From CAJBLF01 sp964495905 (GTDB taxonomy: Bacteria > Patescibacteriota > Gracilibacteria > Absconditabacterales > Absconditicoccaceae): a stretch of 13,748 nt of DNA. Of this stretch, positions 1 through 5,063 are shown one piece after another. The notes under the pieces are model-generated. The model was not told where the DNA came from. It did not search any database and was given only the letters and a program-made list of their open reading frames with translations. Numbering within the stretch: the first letter of the stretch is position 1; every line of letters begins with the position of its first letter. The stretch lies in contig CAZBWN010000035.1 of the NCBI GenBank assembly GCA_964495905.1, positions 1-13,748 of the forward strand, in the 5' to 3' direction. The translations under genes were made by a program, and so were the position numbers.

Positions 1-13
1 AATCCGTGATACT

Positions 14-39
14 GCCCTAATGGTGCCGAGGGTTTTTTT
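14..39 (+). terminator. Possible weak terminator at left edge
   Basis: CCCT (15-18) can pair with AGGG (29-32), and seven T follow directly (33-39). This is a short stem with a ten-base loop, so it could end a gene lying off the left edge, but it is weak. The first frame is also open under code 25 from base 1 to a TAA at 70-72 (23 codons, one UGA), so this stretch might instead be the tail of an upstream gene. Neither reading is secure. Confidence 0.25.
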
Positions 40-40
40 G

Positions 41-73
41 GTTACTTTTTTCACCTGGAAGGAAAAAAGTAAC
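41..73. repeat. Perfect 11-bp inverted repeat (hairpin)
   Basis: GTTACTTTTTT (41-51) and AAAAAAGTAAC (63-73) are perfect reverse complements around an 11-nt loop. The right arm is followed by GC-rich sequence rather than a T-run, so it is not a classical terminator on the plus strand. The rest of 74-120 shows only a short GC palindrome (GCCGGC, 79-84) and AT-rich sequence. Its function is unknown. Confidence 0.6.
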
Positions 74-114
74 GCCCAGCCGGCAAGGCGATAGAAAAAG
101 AAATAAATTTTTTT

Positions 115-139
115 AAAAAAAGCCCAGGAAACCTGGACT
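115..139 (-). terminator. Rho-independent terminator of leftward gene
   Basis: Read on the minus strand, an 8-bp stem (AGTCCAGG / CCTGGGCT, one T-G wobble, TTT loop; plus positions 121-139) is followed by a run of T (121 down to 115). It starts 17 bases after the TAA of the leftward gene at 156-542. This is a textbook intrinsic terminator with the right orientation and spacing. Confidence 0.85.
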
Positions 140-155
140 TACTAGAGTAAATAAC

Positions 156-542
156 TTACAATCAATTCATCCTTGTTATAGGATTAGCGAACTCGGCCGT
201 AAACTCATGAGTTTTCCCCTGCAGATACTGTATCCCCTGAAACAAAAACAGGTTTGCCTTTTCTGTATCTTTGTATTCTTGTTCCAGGATAACATAATCA
301 GGGTCACGAGTTCCTAGTTGATTGATATGCTGCCGTAGAGTTTCGTGTAATTGCCATACCAGTTCTTTGGCTCTGATGGTATTGGCTAACTGTTTTGATT
401 GATCTGAATAATCCATCGCATTTAGTAATTCTTTGATTTTTTTACTATGGGGATAGATAGCATCATCTATTACGATGCTGACTTCTTCATCTCTGAAAGA
501 AACAATCAGATTCTCATTATTGATAAAATTTATTGTTGTCAT
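156..542 (-). CDS. Hypothetical protein, 128 aa
   Basis: I do not recognise this protein. It starts at ATG (542-540). The frame meets TGA at 164-162, but under code 25 that is Gly, and the gene runs two more codons to TAA at 158-156, ending MNGL. The first ~30 residues look like beta strands (short hydrophobic stretches such as LIVSF and VSIVI). The remainder is charged and probably helical (about residues 33-115), with no signal peptide, membrane helix or cysteine motif. It is the only leftward gene in the window, is transcribed divergently from the ribosomal cluster, and has its own intrinsic terminator just downstream, which supports a real single-gene unit. No clear Shine-Dalgarno is seen upstream of the ATG. 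Existence is fairly sure; function is unknown. Confidence 0.7.
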
Positions 543-567
543 GATTTGGCGGTTTTTGTTTTGATTG

Positions 568-595
568 TTTTTACATATTTAAGTAGAAAAGTCAA
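568..595 (-). promoter_or_regulatory. Candidate promoter for the leftward gene
   Basis: On the minus strand TTGACT (595-590) is followed after 16 bases by TAAAAA (573-568), about 25 bases upstream of the ATG at 542. The -35 element is good; the -10 is poor in a very AT-rich context. Tentative. Confidence 0.25.
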
Positions 596-619
596 GGTAG
601 ATAAAAATTTGATAATAAA

Positions 620-648
620 TTATTATTTTGATATTACTACTATATAAT
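620..648 (+). promoter_or_regulatory. Candidate promoter of the rplJ operon
   Basis: A perfect -10 hexamer TATAAT lies at 643-648; the matching -35 position (620-625, TTATTA) is weak. Transcription from here would begin around 655, leaving a leader of roughly 220 nt before rplJ that contains the L10-type structure. The position is plausible, but TATAAT-like words are common in this AT-rich DNA. Confidence 0.35.
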
Positions 649-700
649 AGAATAAAAATCATAAAAATCTCTTGCAATCACCCCCAATTTTCCTATAAAA

Positions 701-812
701 CTTACATCACCACCAAAGACAGTAGGTTGCTAAACGCATAAAATACAATCCCTACCTAGGTTCCCATACAAACAATATTTTTTGTATAAGAGCCTCGCTA
801 AGAGTCTTTTTT
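701..812 (+). ncRNA. L10 leader (ribosomal protein autoregulatory RNA)
   Basis: The stretch from CCAAAGACAGTAGG (713-726) through CCTACCTAGG (751-760) to GTCTTTTTTTT resembles the known bacterial L10 leader upstream of rplJ. Pairings seen: AAAGAC (715-720) with GTCTTT (804-809) as closing stem; GTAGG (722-726) with CCTAC (751-755); AGGTTC (758-763) with GAGCCT (790-795, one wobble); and ATACAAA (766-772) with TTTGTAT (781-787) as apical hairpin. In the family, L10 complexed with L12 binds this RNA and represses its own operon. The closing stem runs into eight T (807-814), so it could also act as an attenuator. It sits about 65 nt upstream of the rplJ start, as expected. The match is from memory of the family, not a covariance search. 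Confidence 0.8.
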
Positions 813-875
813 TTAAATTCGGGGTTTAAGTTTAAAAATTCTGAATTCATAATTTTAAATTCTACATTCAAGATA

Positions 876-1493
876 ATGACTATAACCAAAGGAAAAAAAG
901 ACGAACTATTCGCGAAATACAAAGCAGATCTAAATGGTGCTACAAATGCTGTGATCGTACAACAAAAATCGATACCGGTAAATGTTGCTAATAAGATCAG
1001 AATTGATATGAAAGCGACTCATGGAGACATGAACATCATCAAAAAGAGAATCTTCGTAAAGGCAATCAAAGATGTAGGATTGGAAGAGATCAACGTAGAT
1101 GCATTAGAAGGATCTGTATTTGCATTGTACGCACATGAAAATGAATTCGGCCCACTCAAAGTGATCAACAAATATTTGAAGGAATTGAAAAAAGACAACA
1201 AAGGATCAGAATTCATATTTTTGGGAGGATGGTTTGAAAAGAAATGGCAAGGTGCTGAATACGTTAATGAGCTTGCCAACGTTCCTACAAAAGAAGAATT
1301 GTTATCTAAACTTTGTTATCTATTCAATTATCCATTACAATCATTCGCTTGTGTACTTAGCGAGATTGCAAAGAAAAGTGGGGTAGTAGTAGAAGTTAAA
1401 GCTGAAGTTAAGGTTGAAGTAAAAGAAGAAGTTAAAGCAGAGGAGGCTCCTACAGCAGAAGCAAAAGTTGAAGAAATTCCAGCTGCCGAATAA
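876..1493 (+). CDS. rplJ: Large ribosomal subunit protein uL10
   Basis: L10 anchors the L7/L12 stalk to the 23S rRNA GTPase centre and, in many bacteria, represses its own operon. The 205-residue product has the L10 N-terminal rRNA-binding domain (about 1-100, including the VNVANKIRIDMKA and NIIKKRIFVKAI stretches), followed by the helix that binds L12 dimers and a glycine-containing FIFLGGWFEKKW segment in the middle. After about residue 165 comes an unusual alternating VKAEVKVEVKEEVKAEEAP tail of Val/Lys/Glu/Ala, which makes the protein some 30 residues longer than E. coli L10 (about 165). No UGA codon is used. The ATG lacks a clear Shine-Dalgarno. An L10-type leader lies upstream and rplL follows after about 100 nt, the classical pairing. 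Confidence 0.96.
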   Translation: MTITKGKKDELFAKYKADLNGATNAVIVQQKSIPVNVANKIRIDMKATHGDMNIIKKRIFVKAIKDVGLEEINVDALEGSVFALYAHENEFGPLKVINKYLKELKKDNKGSEFIFLGGWFEKKWQGAEYVNELANVPTKEELLSKLCYLFNYPLQSFACVLSEIAKKSGVVVEVKAEVKVEVKEEVKAEEAPTAEAKVEEIPAAE

Positions 1494-1509
1494 TCTAGTT
1501 ATTTAGTCT

Positions 1510-1555
1510 CGAGGTATGCTTGCCTGTACTATATAGTATATGGCACAGATACTCG
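1510..1555 (+). promoter_or_regulatory. Long intercistronic hairpin between rplJ and rplL
   Basis: CGAG (1510-1513) and TAT (1515-1517) pair with ATACTCG (1549-1555), leaving G1514 bulged. After a 3x3 internal loop, TGCC (1521-1524) pairs with GGCA (1542-1545), and TG plus the self-complementary TACTATATAGTA (1527-1538) close the stem. No T-run follows, so it is not an intrinsic terminator. It may be a processing or stability element that sets the L12:L10 ratio (L12 is needed in several copies per L10). That role is inference. Confidence 0.6.
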
Positions 1556-1593
1556 TCACAAATAAAGTCTTTATATTATAATTGTTTCAAGAA

Positions 1594-1980
1594 ATGGAAC
1601 TTACAAAGAACGCACAGAAGATAATGGATCTCATAAAAGAGATGAGTGCAGTAGAATTAAACCAATTAGTAAAAGCTATTGAAGAAGAATTTGGAGTTAG
1701 CGCTGCTGCTATGGTAGTTGCTGGTTGAGCTGCAGGAGGTGCTGAAGCAGGTGCTGCTGGAGGACAAGCTGATACTGTCAATATTGAATTGACTGATATT
1801 GGACAACAAAAAATCTGAGTTATCAAGGCAGTTAAAGAACTTCTTGGACTTGGACTCAAAGAAGCTAAAGATTTAGTAGAAAAAGCTCCTACACTTATCA
1901 AAGAAAAAGTTAAGTATGAAGAAGCTGAAGGTATCAAAGCTAAATTAGAAGCTGAAGGAGCAACTATTTCTTTCAAATAG
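1594..1980 (+). CDS. rplL: Large ribosomal subunit protein bL12 (L7/L12)
   Basis: This is the multicopy stalk protein that recruits and activates translational GTPases. At 128 residues it is close to family length (about 120). It has an N-terminal dimerisation helix pair that binds L10 (1-35), an Ala/Gly-rich flexible hinge (36-58), and a C-terminal domain with the hallmark KIGVIKAV...LGLGLKEAKDLVEKAP (73-99) and a final ISFK. Two in-frame UGA codons are read as Gly: codon 45 (1726-1728) in the hinge and codon 75 (1816-1818) within KIGVIK. Without that reading the gene is split into three pieces. It ends with TAG, so TAG remains a stop here. The ATG directly after the hairpin gap is the only start that keeps the conserved helix; no strong Shine-Dalgarno. 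Confidence 0.96.
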
Positions 1981-1985
1981 GCAAT

Positions 1986-2063
1986 TTAGAAGCTTAGAAA
2001 ATTAGAAGCTTAGATATTTTAGATATCTAATAATCTAAACATCTAAATAATCTAAAAGTCTAA
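1986..2063. repeat. Degenerate TTAGA/TCTAA inverted-repeat gap
   Basis: The gap between rplL and rpsB contains TTAGAAGCTTAG twice (1986-1997 and 2002-2013, period 16), the perfect palindrome TTAGATATCTAA (2019-2030), and then several TCTAA words to about 2063. Together the left TTAGA and right TCTAA words form a large imperfect inverted repeat centred near 2025. It is distinct from the three-copy element found elsewhere in the window. No open frame or promoter is convincing here. Confidence 0.6.
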
Positions 2064-2089
2064 TTTATTTTATCAAAAAATAAATTATT

Positions 2090-2755
2090 ATGAGTATATC
2101 TGTAAACGATGTAGTCGAGGCACAAGCTCATATTGGTACGCTCAAAAGCGAAGCTCATCCAAAAACTAACAAGTATTGGGCGGGTGTTATCAATAATCTA
2201 GCAGTGATTAATCCTGAATCCATCATAGAACAGATCGAAACTGCCAAAGCTAAGATCCTACAAGCAAAAGCTGATGGGAAAGAGATTTTGGTTGTGTCTG
2301 AAAAGAAAATGTATGCAGACGAACTCGAGAAGTTAGGTGAAAAATATGGGTTTAATTATCTCAATTACAAACTTCCTTCTGGATTTTTGACAAATTTTGA
2401 GACACTCAAAAAAAGAATAGAATCTATGAATACTATGGCTCGTTTTGTAGGTACTGAAAATTATCTTACCTTGACCAAAAAAGAACAATTAGTATACAAG
2501 AGAAAGCTTGAAAGAGTTTTGAAAATTTACAAAGGAGTAAAAAATCTTAGTAGAAAACCAGAATTGGTGATCGTACTTGATGGTCAGATGATGGATAACT
2601 TCATTAATGAAATTACTAAAACTCCTGGAGTTCAAAGCATTATCATTGCAGGAACTAATTTTTCTAGACGATGGGCAGAGGATAGTATCATCCTTGCAAA
2701 TGTATCAAGCCACAAAAGTGTAGATTTTGTCTTAAATAATATGTTTAAAGCTTAA
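2090..2755 (+). CDS. rpsB: Small ribosomal subunit protein uS2
   Basis: S2 binds the 30S near the platform and neck and is needed for S1 recruitment. The 221-residue product aligns along the usual S2 length: AHIGTLKSEAHPKTNKYWAG matches the family's N-terminal HxG...NPKM..Y block; INPESIIEQIETAKAKI is the first helix; SGFLTNFETLKKRI replaces the usual WLGGMLTN motif; LTKKEQLVYKRKLERVLKIYKGVKNL and PELVIVLDG correspond to the coiled-coil helices and the following strand. Several otherwise strongly conserved positions (the His after Gly in GHxxR, the WLGG) are replaced, so this is a divergent S2, typical of reduced CPR lineages. No UGA is used; the stop is TAA. tsf lies downstream, as in most bacteria, but one extra gene sits between them. 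Confidence 0.93.
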   Translation: MSISVNDVVEAQAHIGTLKSEAHPKTNKYWAGVINNLAVINPESIIEQIETAKAKILQAKADGKEILVVSEKKMYADELEKLGEKYGFNYLNYKLPSGFLTNFETLKKRIESMNTMARFVGTENYLTLTKKEQLVYKRKLERVLKIYKGVKNLSRKPELVIVLDGQMMDNFINEITKTPGVQSIIIAGTNFSRRWAEDSIILANVSSHKSVDFVLNNMFKA

Positions 2756-2769
2756 TTTTTACGCATAAG

Positions 2770-2785
2770 AATTGCTTAGGCAATT
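2770..2785 (+). other. Small hairpin after rpsB
   Basis: AATTGC (2770-2775) and GCAATT (2780-2785) form a perfect 6-bp stem with a TTAG loop in the 45-base gap between rpsB and the next gene. The downstream sequence is T-rich but interrupted (TTATCTTCTCTATTT), so at best it is a weak terminator that would lower expression of the next gene. Confidence 0.4.
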
Positions 2786-2800
2786 TATCTTCTCTATTTA

Positions 2801-3256
2801 ATGCATATGGAAGAAACACAAGCACCAGAAGTTGCTACTCCTACGATAGTTGAACCTTCGAAAGAAGTATATATACCTAGTAGTACAGAGAAAAAGAGAG
2901 CAGTCATGATGTATCTCCTTATAGGGATCATCGTTACAGCCTTCAATAATCAGAAAAAAACTGATTTTGAACAATTTCATCTCAAACAATCATTGGGATG
3001 GTGGGCGATATTTCTTCTTCTTATAGTCGTAACATCAATATTCATGTTTATACCTTTCATCAAATATATTCCTATAATCGTAGTGCTAGTTATGGTAGCT
3101 TTCTTGGCTATCTTCACCAAAAGTGCTCGAGACGGTAAATATAGTATAGACCAAAAAAACAAATTAGCGATATTTGTTGGATTGGGAGAATGGATTATGA
3201 CACTCTTTGAGGTAAATAAGGAAGAGAAAACAGAATGAAAAATGAAAAATGAATAG
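2801..3256 (+). CDS. Small membrane protein, Tic20/DUF4870-like
   Basis: A 151-residue protein with a Pro/Glu-rich soluble N-terminus (1-30) and about three hydrophobic helices (near 33-48, 66-85 and 88-105), then a basic segment and a final amphipathic or hydrophobic helix (about 122-138). The FEQFHLKQSLGWW segment between the first two helices resembles the FxxFHxxQ signature of DUF4870/Tic20-like small membrane proteins, whose function is unsettled in bacteria. Start could be ATG 2801 or ATG 2807. Under the standard code it would stop at 3236, but that TGA is Gly here; it continues GKMKNE to TAG at 3254-3256, running into the left edge of the three-copy palindromic element. It interrupts the normal rpsB-tsf pair. 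The gene is likely real; the family assignment is tentative. Confidence 0.65.
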
Positions 3257-3335
3257 TGAAAAATGTCGGAAAAATATTTATTAATAAAAAAAATACCTAC
3301 ATTATTCATTATTAATTTTAAATTATTAATTATAT
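3239..3335. repeat. AT-rich palindromic element, copy 1
   Basis: AATGTCGG (3262-3269) pairs with CCTACATT (3296-3303) with one mismatch, around an A/T-only centre (AAAAATATTTATTAATAAAA...). The flanks are runs of ATGAAAAATGAATA on the left and ATTATTCATTATTAATT on the right. The layout and much of the sequence match the copies at about 8975-9070 and 12991-13100. The left flank overlaps the last codons of the membrane-protein gene, and the right side ends just before the tsf start at 3341. Confidence 0.7.
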
Positions 3336-3340
3336 TGAAT

Positions 3341-4141
3341 ATGTGAAATATAGAACTATTGAAAAAATTGAGAGAGATGACTTTTGCTCCTATCAAGGAT
3401 TGTAAAGAAGCTTTGGCTGAAGCGGGTGATGACTTAGAAAAAGCACAAGAAGTGCTCAAGAAAAAAGGAATCGCAAAAGCGGGAACTAGAGCAGAAAGAG
3501 AAACTAAGGAAGGTATCGTCAAAGTAGTTGAAAATAACGGAAAAATAGCAGGACTTAAACTTTTGTGTGAAACAGATTTCGTAGCAAAAAACGAAAACTT
3601 CCAAGGATTATTTGATTCTGTCCTTAGTCAAATCGCTAAAAGCGACAAAGAAGTCTCTTCATTTGAAGATCTTGATCCTACTATAGCAAAAGCTATTGAT
3701 GATGAAGTAAAAGAATTTATGGGAAAAACAGGTGAAAATATGAATATCAGTGGAGTATTGGTGACAACACAAAAAGCGTTTGTCTATAATCATCCAGGAA
3801 ATAGAGTCTCTTCACTTATTTTCTTCGAAGGAGGAAATGATGAAATAGCAAAAGAACTTGCTTTGCAAGTGACTGCTATGAATCCTACCTATGTATCATT
3901 TGATCAAGTAGATGAAAAAGAAATAGCAAAATTGAAAGAGGAATTTAGCGCAGAGCTCAAAGCTGCTGGGAAGCCAGAAGCGATGATCGCTCAGATCGTT
4001 GAAGGAAAAATTAAGAAAGCATTAGCAGATAATGTTCTTCTAGAACAAGAATGTATCAGAGACGGTTCAAAAAAGGTAAAAGAGATTTTACCAGCTGATA
4101 TGAAAGTGACTAAATTTATTAGAATGGCAATCTGAAGTTAA
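3341..4141 (+). CDS. tsf: Elongation factor Ts
   Basis: EF-Ts is the nucleotide exchange factor that recycles EF-Tu·GDP. The 266-residue product starts at ATG 3341, whose second codon is UGA (Gly). A standard-code reading would wrongly begin at TTG 3359 and lose the start of the N-terminal UBA-like domain (IELLKKLREMTFAPIKDCKEAL, residues 4-25). The hallmark TDFV motif, which intrudes into EF-Tu, is at residues 78-81 within LCETDFVAKNENF. The core and dimerisation regions follow, and the end VKEILPADMKVTKFIRMAI matches the family C-terminus. A second UGA (4133-4135) is read as Gly, and after one Ser the gene stops at TAA (4139-4141). Length is slightly under E. coli EF-Ts (about 283). Confidence 0.95.
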
Positions 4142-4192
4142 TATTTAGAAAACCGTAATATATTAATCTTTTAATATCTTAAAAGTATAATA

Positions 4193-4759
4193 ATGCAAAA
4201 GTATGATGTAGTATTGTTGGTTGATGCGTCTTTGTCAGAAGTTAATCGCAAAGAAGTGGTTTCTGAATTTGAAAAACTCATCAAAACAAATATCGTAGCA
4301 GAAGATGCGTTAGGACTTCAACAATTAGCCTACGATCTAGGAAGCAAAGCTTGAAACGATAAGGCATATGTATATTCATACTGCATCCAAGCGGAAGCTG
4401 AAGATTTGGATATGATCAAAAAAAATGTCTTATATAACAAAGCCATTAAGAGATATTTCATCTTCAAGATGGACAAAACTGAAGAATTTCTTACATTTGC
4501 AAAATTAGATAAAGAGCTCAATACTGTTATAGAAGCATGGGATGCTAAAAAACTTTGACAAAAAGTAGATTTTTTCAGCGACAAAAAAAATGCTAAATAT
4601 CTCAATCGAAAATCAGTAGTGATGTTGAAAAAATATATTACGAGATTTGGTGACATCAAACCAAGAGAATATACTTTCAATGCAGTAGGAACTCAAAAGA
4701 AACTCAAAAAAGTTATTCTTAGAGCTAGAGAACTTGGATTTATAGCATACAAAAAATAA
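4193..4759 (+). CDS. rpsF-rpsR: Fused ribosomal proteins bS6-bS18
   Basis: One 188-residue frame encodes two 30S proteins. Residues 1-95 are S6: ferredoxin-like fold from MQKYDVVLLVD, with LQQLAYDLGSK and AYVYSYCIQAE strands, ending at YFIFKM. Residues about 96-123 are a linker, and about 124-188 are S18: LKKYITRFGDIKPREYTFNA followed by GTQKKLKKVILRARELGFIAY, matching the family's LxxFIsxrGkIxPRR...KyQrkLxxAIkRAR...LPY. S6 and S18 form a heterodimer on the 30S platform, and their genes are normally adjacent (often rpsF-ssb-rpsR); here ssb is absent and the two are joined. UGA codons 54 (4352-4354) and 122 (4556-4558) are Gly, so neither separates the two parts under code 25; without it the gene would fall apart. 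The second UGA lies in the linker, close to where a stop for S6 might once have been. Stop TAA. Confidence 0.9.
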
Positions 4760-4808
4760 TCATAAAAGCATTCAATGAGTAAAATTTATAATTTAACATT
4801 ATGATAAA

Positions 4809-4964
4809 ATGGCTAGTAAATTAAGAAGAATAAGGAAGTATTCTCGAGATAAAAGAATAGGTAAACATGGATTTAGGAAAAGAATGGAGACTGCAGGATG
4901 AAGAGCAGTGCTCAGTAGAAGAAGACAAAAAGGAAGAAAACAATTGACTCCTCAAAGATCGTAA
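4809..4964 (+). CDS. rpmH: Large ribosomal subunit protein bL34
   Basis: L34 is a small, very basic protein inserted in 23S rRNA. The 51-residue product carries the family core KHGFRKRMETAGGRAVLSRR followed by RQKGRKQL. The codon of the second glycine in AGGR (codon 31, 4899-4901) is UGA, at the invariant Gly of the NGRxVLxRRRxKGR motif, which is independent support for UGA = Gly. The N-terminus (MASKLRRIRKYSRDKRIG) is somewhat longer than and unlike the usual KRTxQPS start. ATG 4809 is in frame; an ATG at 4801 is out of frame. Usually rpmH lies next to rnpA near oriC; here it stands between rpsF-R and rpoB. TAA stop. Confidence 0.92.
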
Positions 4965-5063
4965 CCCGGTTTTTGAATTTTTTTGTTTTTTAGATAAAGA
5001 AAATTTTTGACTATCTTAGTGTAGTCCACATTCATCGTTTATTTTCTTATCCCCAATAACCTT

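Noticed and set aside
447..647. Rightward 66-aa frame overlapping the leftward hypothetical gene
   Set aside because: Its product is compositionally odd, it overlaps the better-supported leftward gene and contains the divergent promoter region.
1594..1980. In-frame UGA as selenocysteine or programmed readthrough
   Set aside because: UGA occurs in many genes at glycine positions without any common downstream element; code 25 explains all sites.
4186..4191. TATAAT directly before the rpsF-R start as a promoter
   Set aside because: It lies one base from the ATG, too close for a -10 element, and there is no -35; likely chance in AT-rich DNA.
4965..5063. Terminator or promoter in the rpmH-rpoB gap
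   Set aside because: There are T-runs (4972-4992) but no adequate stem before them, and TTGACT (5007-5012) lacks a -10 at proper spacing. A 5-bp stem (5009-5013 with 5022-5026) is too weak to call.
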